Shown: positions 43,222 to 51,510 of the stretch, in pieces
Numbering within the stretch: position 1 is the stretch's first letter
How the letters are laid out: every line of letters starts with the position of its first letter
Assembly (NCBI GenBank): GCA_035532215.1
Contig: DATKRK010000451.1
Coordinates: forward strand, 12,800 to 76,799
Reading direction: 5' to 3'
DNA from: JAICIG01 sp035532215
GTDB lineage: Bacteria > Planctomycetota > Planctomycetia > Pirellulales > JAICIG01
DNA: 64,000 bases
Notes under the pieces: model-generated
Seen by the model: the letters and a program-made list of their open reading frames with translations, nothing else
The model's database searches: none
What the model was told of the DNA's origin: nothing
Program-made: the position numbers and the translations under genes

Positions 43222-43274
43222 AAAAACAAAAAGGGCCCGATTGGCCTTGCGGGAGGTGACCAATCGGGCCCTTT
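43222..43274 (-). terminator. Strong rho-independent terminator upstream of the metK promoter
   Basis: A perfect 15-bp stem (43230-43244 with 43260-43274, core AAGGGCCCGATTGG) with a 15-nt loop is followed on the minus strand by TTTTTGTTTTTG. It ends a transcript that comes from the right and insulates metK. The nearest gene in that orientation stops at 43579, 305 nt earlier. Confidence 0.85.
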
Positions 43275-43578
43275 AACCGTGAAAAGGTGGCTTCGCCCGT
43301 GGCGGGCATACATCGCTTCTGGCAGCGACAGAGTCGTCTAAGATTCACGGTGCGTCATGGACGCTTCAGGAGACGTTTTGGCCCTGGGGTTTTGCGGGAA
43401 CCCAGGGCCAACTGGGTCGAACAGGAACGGTGGTCTCTAAAGCAAGGTGCGTGCCAAGACCTCGTGAAAAACTTTCGGCCGGCGCCGCTAGCGGCCACAA
43501 ATGGTTTCCGAGTAACGACTTATCGCTTGGCGGCCGTCGAATCGGCGCCCGCGCGGCATCTCGGTCGGTTTGTAAGAG
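43275..43578 (-). other. Structured gene-free stretch, possible small RNA or long 3' UTR
   Basis: No reading frame is convincing here. The minus strand can form a hairpin at 43378-43411 (TTGGCCCTGGG against CCCAGGGCCAA) and ends in the strong terminator at 43222-43274. It could be a non-coding RNA of 200-300 nt or the 3' UTR of the gene at 43579. I see no match to RNase P, tmRNA or SRP RNA signatures. Confidence 0.3.
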
Positions 43579-44010
43579 TTACAAACTCGCCGAAAGCAGA
43601 CTGCGGGTGATCGCCGCAAAGACTTGTTCAACCTCGTCGAACTCACGGTCGTCGGCCTGGCAGAGCAGCAGGTAGGTCGCCTCGTCGGCGCTGAAGCCGC
43701 GGACCAACGCGGTGTTCGTCAGATCGAGGCAATAGAAGTTCATGTCCCAGCCCGTCAGGTCTTGGCCGGCGATGGTCTCCGCAACCGCTTCGGCGTCGAG
43801 TTCGTCGTACTCCTGGCGCATGGCCGCCAACGCCGCGTCGGCCAACTCTTGCGGCGACTGGCCGGGTGGGTGGATCGTGATCGACCAGAAGGCCCCGCCC
43901 GGGCTGTAGACCGTCACCGAGTTGCCGCTATCGCGGGCCTCGATCTCGTCCAAGGTCCAATTGTCGGGGTATTGAAAGCAAATCCCCAGTTTATCGTAGT
44001 GCAAAGGCAT
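43579..44010 (-). CDS. Conserved-type hypothetical protein (PsbP-like fold pattern)
   Basis: A 143-aa soluble protein starting MPLHYDKLGICFQYPDNWTL. The strand pattern LGICFQYPDNW, VTVYSPGGAFWSITIHP and GWDMNFYCLDL resembles small PsbP/Mog1-like folds seen in bacterial proteins of unknown function. I take the ATG at 44010, with AGGAA about 10 nt upstream, rather than the TTG three codons before. There is no signal peptide. It has no operon partner; a 33-bp tandem repeat array lies just upstream. Confidence 0.68.
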   Translation of the reverse strand: MPLHYDKLGICFQYPDNWTLDEIEARDSGNSVTVYSPGGAFWSITIHPPGQSPQELADAALAAMRQEYDELDAEAVAETIAGQDLTGWDMNFYCLDLTNTALVRGFSADEATYLLLCQADDREFDEVEQVFAAITRSLLSASL

Positions 44011-44052
44011 GCCGTGCAAGTTCCTGAGAAGCGCGAAGCGATTTCTGCTTTT

Positions 44053-44217
44053 CGCGGCACGCCACAGAGGGCATGCCCTACAGTTTGCGGCGTGCCACAG
44101 AGGGCATGCCCTACAGTTCGCGGCACGCCACAGAGGGCGTGCCCTACAGTTCGCGGCGTGCCACAGAGGGCATGCCCTACAGTTCGCGGCACGCCACAGA
44201 GGGCATGCCCTACAGGC
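44053..44217. repeat. 33-bp tandem repeat array, copy B of the GTAGGGCAYG family
   Basis: Five units start at 44053, 44086, 44119, 44152 and 44185, exactly 33 bp apart. Each reads like CGCGGCACGCCACAGAGGGC and then ATGCCCTACAGTT, with GGCACGCC and GGCGTGCC alternating. The flank at 44211-44243 matches the flank of the copy at 23806-23923. There are no spacers. It lies between divergent genes in the gap 44011-44426. Confidence 0.9.
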
Positions 44218-44426
44218 TTTTGCCGCGAACGTCTACTTACGCCCCATCATATAACAAACGCGTCGGCTGATCTTGATCCATTTTCCTGCGTTCGCTAGGT
44301 TCACGCATCCAAAGGGCGACTTTTTACCCCTTGGGCGGCTCGCAGGGACGCATTCCGAGTCGCGCCTCATCGCCCGCCGAGCGAAGAGTCTCTCGCGCGC
44401 TGAGATGGATCTCTACGAGAGCACCA

Positions 44427-45659
44427 ATGATTCCGATCACAAAACCCGTCGTCGGTCAGGCCGAGCTAGCAGCTCTGGCCGAGGTGTTGGAAAGCGGCTG
44501 GCTCACGCAAGGGCCGAAAGTCGAGGCCTTCGAACGGGCGGTGGCCGACTACTGCGGCGCGCGGCACGCGGTGGCCGCCAGCAGTTGCACGTCGGCCTTG
44601 CACCTGGCGCTGTTGGCCTGTGAAATCGGCCCTGGCGACGAGGTGATTCTGCCCTCGATGACCTTTATCGCCACGGCTAACGCCGTGCGATATTGCGGCG
44701 CCACGCCGGTCTTCGCCGAGATCGACCCGGCCACCTACAACCTCGATCCGGCGGCGGCCGCCGACGCCGTCACGCCCCGGACCAAGGCCATTCTGATCGC
44801 TCATCAATTGGGCCTGCCCGCCGAATTGGACGAATTCGAGCGCATCGCCCAGCGGCATCGGTTGCGGCTGATCGAAGACGCGGCTTGCGCCCTGGGCTCG
44901 CGCTATCGCGGCCAGCCGATCGGCGCCCGCGGCCATCTGGCCTGCTTTTCGTTCCACCCGCGCAAGGTGATCTGCACCGGCGAAGGGGGCATGGTGCTGT
45001 GCAACGACGATGCGGCGGCCGAGCGCGTGCGGCGGCTGCGGCAGCACGGCATGAATTTCAGCGATCGCCAGCGGCACGGTTCGCGTCGCTTGCAGATCGA
45101 GCAGTACCGGCACGTCGGCTTCAACTATCGCATGACCGACCTGCAAGGCGCGATCGGCGTCGTGCAGATGCAGCGCCTCGAGCGGCTGCTGGCCGAGCGC
45201 CGCGAGCTGGCCGACAATTACGCCCGGCAATTGGCCGAACATCCTTATCTGCGCACGCCGCGGCCGGCGAAGCATCTGGAGCCCAACTATCAGTCGTACG
45301 CCGTCGAACTGACCGACGACGCGCCCTTGAAACGCGACAAGCTGTTGAACTTCTTGCTCGCCCAGGACATCGCCGCCAAGCCCGGCGTGATGGCAATCCA
45401 TCGCGAGGAAGCCTATCGCAACGCGCAAACGCCGCAGGAGCTTCCGCTGACCGAGCGCGCCAGCGACCGTTCGCTGCTGCTGCCCTTGTATCCGGGTTTG
45501 ACCGAGGCCGAACAGCACGCCGTGCTGTTGGCGCTGTGGGAGGCGTTTGCGCCGTACGTGCCCAGTAGCGCGCTGCCCAGCATCCAGATCGAACGCCCGG
45601 CCGCCGTCGAACGCGAGACGTTGAATCTTGGCGCCGTCTGGCGGTCGGCGGGAGCATAG
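44427..45659 (+). CDS. DegT/DnrJ/EryC1/StrS family PLP aminotransferase
   Basis: A 410-aa sugar aminotransferase-fold enzyme. It begins MIPITKPVVGQAELAALAEV and has GWLTQGPKVEAFE near 28, SCTSALHLAL near 60, the PLP-phosphate region IEDAACALGSRYRG near 147 and the Schiff-base lysine in FSFHPRKVICTGEGGM, about K182. Family members transaminate keto-sugar nucleotides, making amino sugars for surface glycans (ArnB, WecE, PseC). It is first in a four-gene run with a GT2, a large membrane protein and a DUF3050 protein, 4 bp upstream of the next start, so one transcript is likely. Confidence 0.92.
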   Translation: MIPITKPVVGQAELAALAEVLESGWLTQGPKVEAFERAVADYCGARHAVAASSCTSALHLALLACEIGPGDEVILPSMTFIATANAVRYCGATPVFAEIDPATYNLDPAAAADAVTPRTKAILIAHQLGLPAELDEFERIAQRHRLRLIEDAACALGSRYRGQPIGARGHLACFSFHPRKVICTGEGGMVLCNDDAAAERVRRLRQHGMNFSDRQRHGSRRLQIEQYRHVGFNYRMTDLQGAIGVVQMQRLERLLAERRELADNYARQLAEHPYLRTPRPAKHLEPNYQSYAVELTDDAPLKRDKLLNFLLAQDIAAKPGVMAIHREEAYRNAQTPQELPLTERASDRSLLLPLYPGLTEAEQHAVLLALWEAFAPYVPSSALPSIQIERPAAVERETLNLGAVWRSAGA

Positions 45660-45663
45660 TGCA

Positions 45664-46728
45664 ATGATTTCTCCGATCAGCGTCGTGCAGTCGCCCGAGG
45701 CCGGCCCGGCCGCCGACCGCGGCTCGTCGGCCGCGATTTCCGTCGTGCTTTCGTTCTGGAACGAAGAGGACGTGCTGCCGGAATTGATCCGCCGGCTGCG
45801 CGCGACGTTCGCCGGGCTGCTGGAAGCCGGCGAGATCGGCGCCTACGAACTGATCTTCGTCAACGACGCCTCGACCGACCGCTCCGAATGGATCTTGCGC
45901 GACGCGGCGCGGGGGCGCGACGATCTTAAAGTCATCAATATGTCGCGCAATTTCGGCGTCTCGCCCTGCGTGCTCGCCGGCATGCTGCACGCCCGCGGCG
46001 ACGCCGTGATTTACATGGACGCCGATTTGCAAGACCCGCCCGAGTTGATCCCCGAGTTGGTGCGCGTCTGGAAGTCGGAGCCCGACCTCGACGTCGTGCA
46101 CACGGTGCGAAAATCGCGGGCCGGCGAAACGCGGCTGAAGCGGGCGATCACGCGACTGGGCTACGCGATTCTGCGGACCGTCTCGACGATCGACCTGCCG
46201 CTGGAAGCGGGCGATTTCAAGCTGCTCTCGCGCCGCGCGGTCGACCTGGTCTCGCAGTTTCGCGAAAAGCGGCCGTTTCTGCGGGGACTCGTCTGCTGGA
46301 TCGGCTTCGAACAGCGCATCGTGTACTATCATCGCGAGCCGCGATTCGCCGGCAAAACGAAGTTCCGCGTGCTCGGCTTGAAGGTGATCCGCAATTTCAT
46401 CGATTCGGCCGTGGTCTCGTTCTCCGACGTGCCCTTGAAAGCGTCGACGGCGCTGGGCACGTTCTTTTCCGCCGTCTCGCTGTTGTACATGCTCTGGATT
46501 CTGTGCGGCTGGCTGAGCGGCGCCGAGGCGCCCGGCTGGAGCGCGACGCTGGCGGCGGTGCTGTTTCTCGGGGGCGTACAGTTGCTCTCGATCGGCATTC
46601 TTGGCACGTACGTGGCTTCGATCTTTCTGGAGGCCAAAGGCCGGCCGAACTTCATCGTCCGCGATACCGTGGGCTTCGACGCGCCGCCGGCGCCGTCTGC
46701 CAGCCCAGCCCAAGCGTTTTCGAGGTAA
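45664..46728 (+). CDS. Polyprenyl-phosphate glycosyltransferase (GT2, GtrB/ArnC-like)
   Basis: A 354-aa GT2 enzyme. The GT-A domain shows ISVVLSFWNEEDVLPELI (about 24-41), FVNDASTDRS and the DXD motif YMDADLQDPPEL near 120. Two hydrophobic segments at about 262-282 and 300-325 anchor it at the membrane. The family (ArnC, GtrB, dolichyl-phosphate mannose synthase) moves a sugar from a nucleotide to a polyprenyl phosphate. It follows the aminotransferase by 4 bp and precedes the large membrane protein by 8 bp, so an amino-sugar donor is plausible. Confidence 0.9.
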   Translation: MISPISVVQSPEAGPAADRGSSAAISVVLSFWNEEDVLPELIRRLRATFAGLLEAGEIGAYELIFVNDASTDRSEWILRDAARGRDDLKVINMSRNFGVSPCVLAGMLHARGDAVIYMDADLQDPPELIPELVRVWKSEPDLDVVHTVRKSRAGETRLKRAITRLGYAILRTVSTIDLPLEAGDFKLLSRRAVDLVSQFREKRPFLRGLVCWIGFEQRIVYYHREPRFAGKTKFRVLGLKVIRNFIDSAVVSFSDVPLKASTALGTFFSAVSLLYMLWILCGWLSGAEAPGWSATLAAVLFLGGVQLLSIGILGTYVASIFLEAKGRPNFIVRDTVGFDAPPAPSASPAQAFSR

Positions 46729-46736
46729 TTTGCCGC

Positions 46737-48959
46737 ATGGGCGTCGTGGCGAGCAAGCGGATTTCGACCAGTCCAGAGCGCCGGAACGTCCTTGTGCCGC
46801 GTTGGCGCCGTTCGCTTGAGCAGAGCGATCATCCTTGGCGCGACGAAGTGCGACAGGTGATGCTGCTCAGCGGCTTGTGCGGGCTGCTGTTGGGCCTCAA
46901 TTGCGGTTGGCAAATCGCCGTCGAAAGCGCCCAGGCCGTGGCGGGGATGGCCGTTTACCCGGTCGACAATCCTTTCTACATGTATCACGTCAAGAGCTGG
47001 ACGCTCTTGCACCAAATCCCTGCCGTGCTATTGCGTTGCGGCGTGCCGGAAAGCGGGCTCTCGATGGCGCTGTCCGGGCTGATCGGCGCGATCGGCTTTC
47101 AGGCCGTCGCGCTGTGCGCGTTCGCCTTCAGCCGGCATCGCTTGCTGGCCGTCGTCGCGCCGCTGATTTGCCACATCACGAACGCCAGCCGAGACCTGGA
47201 ATCGGTACACCAGGTTCGGCTGCTGTCGAATGAATGTTGGATGACCTATGGCGTATTCGGTACGTCGTACGTGTTGCTCGCGTGGTCGCTGCTGGGCGTC
47301 GGCTATCGCCGCTCGGCCGCGCTGCTGATGGGGCTCGGCCTGGCCATACACCCGGTGCTGGGCGCCTGGTGCCTGGCGATCGGCGTCGTCGCCCTGGTCT
47401 GGAACGCGCGTTGCAAAGCCGGCTTGCTGCGAACCGAACTGCGCTGGCTGGCCGCGGGGCTCGCGTTGAGCGGAGCGAGCTTTGCGGTTCAATGCCTGCT
47501 CGCCAGCGGCCTGCCCGCGGTCGACGGCCGGCTCGCACGCGAATTGACGGCCGCCTTCGCACGCGATTGGGACAACCATCGCGTGCGCGTCCCGGTCAAT
47601 CATTTCGTGATGCTCAGCGCCGCCTGCGCAACCGCGCTTTGCGGCGTTTCTTTGCGATTCGGCGGTCCGTCGCTCCCGCCGCGGTCGATCCTCCTGCTGC
47701 GCTGCCTGGCGCTTAGCGCCCCGCTGGGCTTGCTGCTGGGTTTGCTCACGAATTGGCAGGAATATCTGCCCTTGCCGCTGGTGTTGGCGATGCCGGGTCG
47801 ATTCAACGACGTCATCGCGCTGGCGTTTCCGCCGCTGGTGCTGGGGTTGCTGGCGCGGCAGCGCGGCAACCTGGCGATGCACGGGTTGCTGTCGTTGGTC
47901 TTGGTCTGCTGCGTATTGAAGACCAACATGATGATCACGCACCAAAACTACGTTCCTGCCGCCCCCAAAATCATGGTTCTCGTCGGTCTGGGGCTGTTGC
48001 TCGTCTCCTGGCGGCTCGCCGACGGCGACGGAACGGGCCGGGTTTGGCGCAACGCCAGTTGGCACGGCTTGCGGGCCGCGGTCTTGGCCGTACTTGGGGC
48101 GGCTGTCTACGTCTGGCGGCGCGATCACGCGGTGGCGCAGACGATCTGCATCGCTTCGCTGGCCCTCGTCGCCTTGAGCCATTCGCCCGGCCTTTGGCGG
48201 CGCCTCGAAGCCCGCGTTTTAGGCTGGAGCGTGGCGCCCGGCTTGCTCTCGCTGATCGATGCAACCTGCCTGCTGAAGCTGGCGATGGCTGTGGTCGGGG
48301 TTTGGTTCACGCTGGGCCTGGCGGCCGGCGCCGCCTGGCTGACCCGCCGGCAGTGGCTGCCGGTCGTTGATGGGCTGGGCCGGCCCGCCTCCCGCTTTCG
48401 CTTCGCGGCGCTGGCGGCCCTGGCTTGCGTTTGCGTAGGCCTCGCGGGCGGCAAGTTGATCAAGCAAGCGGCCGCAGGCCGCGCCAAATTGCAAGACTGG
48501 ACGAACGATCCGCTGCTGGCGGCGGTGGCTCAAGGGACCGGTTTGACCCTTACGGCGTCGCGCATCGAGTTGCTACAATTGCAGACGCGCCGCGGCGTGC
48601 TACTGTATGGCGCCGCCATGAACCAGTTGGCGTACGTGCCCAATTCGGCGCCGAAGATGAACGAGATCCTGCAACGCATTTACGGCGACGACCTGCGGGC
48701 GCCCCGGCCGGCGGGCTGGGTGCGCTGCGGCGGTCTGATGCTCGAAAGCGGCCGCCAGCTTTGGGCCGAGCGCGAACCGGAGGAATGGATCCGGCTGGCC
48801 CGAGAGTTCGGCTTCACCGACGTGGTGACCTACGCCGATTGGAGCGTCAAGCTGCCGCTGATCGCCCGCGACAAGCAATACGCCGTTTACCGCGTGCCGA
48901 GTTCCGAGCAGGTCCGCCCCTCCCTGCTAACCAAATCGTCCGGTGTTGAGCTTCGATGA
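46737..48959 (+). CDS. Large polytopic membrane protein, unknown function
   Basis: A 740-aa protein with at least ten hydrophobic segments in residues about 40-600 and a soluble C-terminal part of about 120 residues ending EFGFTDVVTYADWSVKLPLIAR. The first extracytoplasmic loop (VYPVDNPFYMYHVKSWTLLHQ) carries acidic and aromatic residues, as in the first loop of GT-C glycosyltransferases, but no clear DxD is present, so a GT-C role is only suggested. It lies between a GT2 and a DUF3050 gene with tight spacing (8 bp, then a 4-bp overlap). The start ATG is 46737. Confidence 0.75.
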   Translation: MGVVASKRISTSPERRNVLVPRWRRSLEQSDHPWRDEVRQVMLLSGLCGLLLGLNCGWQIAVESAQAVAGMAVYPVDNPFYMYHVKSWTLLHQIPAVLLRCGVPESGLSMALSGLIGAIGFQAVALCAFAFSRHRLLAVVAPLICHITNASRDLESVHQVRLLSNECWMTYGVFGTSYVLLAWSLLGVGYRRSAALLMGLGLAIHPVLGAWCLAIGVVALVWNARCKAGLLRTELRWLAAGLALSGASFAVQCLLASGLPAVDGRLARELTAAFARDWDNHRVRVPVNHFVMLSAACATALCGVSLRFGGPSLPPRSILLLRCLALSAPLGLLLGLLTNWQEYLPLPLVLAMPGRFNDVIALAFPPLVLGLLARQRGNLAMHGLLSLVLVCCVLKTNMMITHQNYVPAAPKIMVLVGLGLLLVSWRLADGDGTGRVWRNASWHGLRAAVLAVLGAAVYVWRRDHAVAQTICIASLALVALSHSPGLWRRLEARVLGWSVAPGLLSLIDATCLLKLAMAVVGVWFTLGLAAGAAWLTRRQWLPVVDGLGRPASRFRFAALAALACVCVGLAGGKLIKQAAAGRAKLQDWTNDPLLAAVAQGTGLTLTASRIELLQLQTRRGVLLYGAAMNQLAYVPNSAPKMNEILQRIYGDDLRAPRPAGWVRCGGLMLESGRQLWAEREPEEWIRLAREFGFTDVVTYADWSVKLPLIARDKQYAVYRVPSSEQVRPSLLTKSSGVELR

Positions 48960-49756
48960 AGGGCGGCCAAAGTTTGCCAGAGACCGATCAAGCGAACCTC
49001 GCTCGACTTCGCTCGCGCATCGAGCCGCTTCGGCAGTCCCTGTTGACCCATCCGATTTACGGAGACCTGCAGGAACCGGATGCGCTCCGCCGCTTCATGG
49101 AGCATCACGTATTTGCCGTCTGGGACTTCATGTCGCTGTTGAAGTCCTTGCAACGGCGACTTTGCTGCGGCTCGGTTCCCTGGATTCCGACGCGATTGGG
49201 CGCCGCCAGCCGCTTCGTCAATGAAATCGTGCTCGGGGAAGAATCGGACGAAGACGGTCAAGGCGGATTCGCCAGCCATTTCGAGCTTTACCGCCAGGCC
49301 ATGACCCGCTACGGCGCCAACACGGCGACGGTCGACGAATTCCTGCACTTGCTGGCGCGCGGCCGTTCGGTTGGCCACGCCTTGGCGGCGGCCAGGGCGC
49401 CGGCGCCGGTTCGGCGTTTCGTGCTCGCCACCTTCGAAGTGATCGACGAAGGCGATCTGCACGGTCTTGCTTCGGCGTTCACTTTCGGGCGCGAAGACTT
49501 GCTTCCCGACGTGTTCCTGCGAATGGTCGAGCGGCTCGGCGAGCGGTCGGGAGGCGGGCTGGACGAGTTCAACTATTATCTGCGCCGCCATATTGCGCTG
49601 GACGGCGAGCAGCACGGACCGATGGCGGCTCGGCTGATCGCGATGCTCTGCCGCGAAGACGAGTCGAAATGGCGCGAAGCCGAGGAGGCGGCCGCGGCGG
49701 CGTTGCAGGCGCGGCTCGATTTTTGGAACGCGATTCACGCCGCAATCAAGCCCTGA
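48956..49756 (+). CDS. DUF3050 family protein (heme-oxygenase-like fold)
   Basis: A 266-aa all-helical protein of the DUF3050 family, now grouped with heme-oxygenase-like metal oxidases. Conserved acids and histidines are visible: HPIYGDLQEPDALRRFMEHH (about 32-51), VWDFMSLLKSLQ, FVNEIVLGEESDED near 89, GFASHFELYRQAMTRYGA and HIALDGEQHGPM near 222. Such sets of Glu/His would bind two metals. The ATG overlaps the preceding stop (ATGA). Its chemistry is unknown; as the last gene of a sugar-lipid cassette it may oxidise or decarboxylate the product. Confidence 0.85.
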   Translation: MKGGQSLPETDQANLARLRSRIEPLRQSLLTHPIYGDLQEPDALRRFMEHHVFAVWDFMSLLKSLQRRLCCGSVPWIPTRLGAASRFVNEIVLGEESDEDGQGGFASHFELYRQAMTRYGANTATVDEFLHLLARGRSVGHALAAARAPAPVRRFVLATFEVIDEGDLHGLASAFTFGREDLLPDVFLRMVERLGERSGGGLDEFNYYLRRHIALDGEQHGPMAARLIAMLCREDESKWREAEEAAAAALQARLDFWNAIHAAIKP

Positions 49757-49777
49757 CGGCCGTAGCGGCGCCGCGGG

Positions 49778-51247
49778 TCACCTGCCGGCTTTTTCATTCA
49801 ACAACGCCTCGATCGTCGCCGAGACGTCTTTGCCGAGCGTGGGCGAGTAGCCGACGTACATGTCGCGCACGACGCCTTGCTGATCGATGACCAGCAGCGT
49901 GGGGAAGCCGGGGATCATGTACTTCGCCGGCAGCGCCCCGGCTTTGAGAATCGGGTAGCTCAGCTTCAGCTTGGCGATGACCAGCCGGGCGTCTTTCTCG
50001 TCGCGATCGGTGTTCATGCCCAGCACGACCACCTGGCGGCCGAGAAACTGTTCGGCGACCTGCTTGACTTGCGGAATCGTGCGCATGCACCAGCCGCAGC
50101 CGCGGTTCCAGAAGTCGAGCACGACCACTTTGCCTTTGTAGTCCTTGAGCGAATGGCGATGGCCGTTGAGATCCTGAGCTTGCCACAGGGGCGAGGGCTG
50201 GCCGATCAGATCGGCCCGATCGCGCGCGTTTCGCGAGATCACCGCGGCGGTCACCTTGTGGTCGGCCAATTGCTGCTGGAATTGCTCTTTGACGATCGGC
50301 AGCGTCGCTTCTTCCAACGCCGTTTGCAGCACGTGCGCCGCGCGAACCAGCAAGATGTCGGTGTTATCGGCGTCGCGCTCGGCCTGCCGCATCAGTTTTT
50401 GATATTGCTCGTCGGCGGCCAGATAAGAGTCGACTTCGTCGCTGAGCTGCCGGCACCACTCGACTTCGAACTCGGAGACGTCGTCCAGTTCGGTCTCGCC
50501 CGACCCCTTGCCGACGACCAAGAAGCTCTGGGAATCTTGGGTCTCGACGCGCTCGACGATGCCCCGTTCGCGATTGAAATAGAACGTCGATTTCGACGTG
50601 CTGGCGAAGATCTCGTCGATCACGCTCTCTCGCGTGGCGGTGGCGACCAGGAGATCCGATTCTTTGTCGTCCTGCGGCACGAGGCGATAGCGATAGTGTA
50701 CCTGCGTCGTCGGATTGATCGCCTCCCAACCTTCGTCGAACTCCTGCCGCGTTTTCGGCAACTGCAAAAACAGCAACTCGGGTTCGACGCGAAAGGCCAA
50801 CGCCGGGTTTTCCGCCACGCGGCCGTCGGGAAACACCTCGAAGCGGGCCAAGGTCACGCGCTCGGCGACCGCCGTGGCTGCCGCCTCGTCGTCCTGCGCC
50901 GACGGCTTGGGTTTGGGGGCATTTTCGTCGACCACCGTCGACGACCCCAGCGCGTGCCGCAGCACGATTTGCCAACTGCCGTCGTCGTTTTCGTCGACGA
51001 CCCACAATTGCCAATCGGCCTGGCTGGTGATTTTGCGGCCGTCGCTGGTAGTGAACTCTTTGGCGGTTTCGTAATTCAACTCCTGGCCGACCTTGAACCA
51101 ATAACGAGGCAGGCCGGCCGAAGCGACCCGCTTGGCGCCGCCCCGCTTGGATCCGTCGGCCCGCGGTCTTTGAGCGAGACCGACGCGGAAGTCGAGAACC
51201 AAGACCAGGGCCAGGAGCAGCGTCAAAGACCGATAGCCGATCGTCAT
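49778..51247 (-). CDS. TlpA-like thioredoxin-fold protein with large N-terminal domain
   Basis: A 489-aa exported protein. A signal peptide (residues 1-26, ending GLAQ) is followed by about 300 residues of extracytoplasmic sequence with no recognised domain (FKVGQELNYETAKEFTTSDG near the start). The C-terminal ~150 residues form a thioredoxin domain with the redox motif CGWC in LDFWNRGCGWCMRTIPQ and the cis-Pro loop MIPGFPTLLVID. It resembles TlpA/ResA reductases. It is divergent from the DUF1573 operon, whose third gene product is exceptionally Cys-rich, so it may handle those disulfides. Confidence 0.88.
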   Translation of the reverse strand: MTIGYRSLTLLLALVLVLDFRVGLAQRPRADGSKRGGAKRVASAGLPRYWFKVGQELNYETAKEFTTSDGRKITSQADWQLWVVDENDDGSWQIVLRHALGSSTVVDENAPKPKPSAQDDEAAATAVAERVTLARFEVFPDGRVAENPALAFRVEPELLFLQLPKTRQEFDEGWEAINPTTQVHYRYRLVPQDDKESDLLVATATRESVIDEIFASTSKSTFYFNRERGIVERVETQDSQSFLVVGKGSGETELDDVSEFEVEWCRQLSDEVDSYLAADEQYQKLMRQAERDADNTDILLVRAAHVLQTALEEATLPIVKEQFQQQLADHKVTAAVISRNARDRADLIGQPSPLWQAQDLNGHRHSLKDYKGKVVVLDFWNRGCGWCMRTIPQVKQVAEQFLGRQVVVLGMNTDRDEKDARLVIAKLKLSYPILKAGALPAKYMIPGFPTLLVIDQQGVVRDMYVGYSPTLGKDVSATIEALLNEKAGR

Positions 51248-51510
51248 CCGATTCTCTTTCGAAAGCGTCTCACCAGGGGCGTTCTCGACACACGCTCCAT
51301 TGTTTCTCCCCGGCCGACGCCTGGCAAGGCAATTCAGCGCCGCCGCGCCGGCGGAAATTCGCCCGGCAACCCATCAGGGCTTCACACGGAAGACTTTGCA
51401 CTTGTCCTGGCGCCTCTCGAAACTGCTTGACAACGGGGCGCGGGATATTTACTGTAGCCAACATCTTGACGTAGAGCGAAACGCTTCCATCTCAACGCGA
51501 GGGGTTCGCG

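Noticed and set aside
44053..44217. CRISPR array
   Set aside because: Head-to-tail 33-bp units without spacers; the same word occurs as an inverted pair at 23.8 kb.
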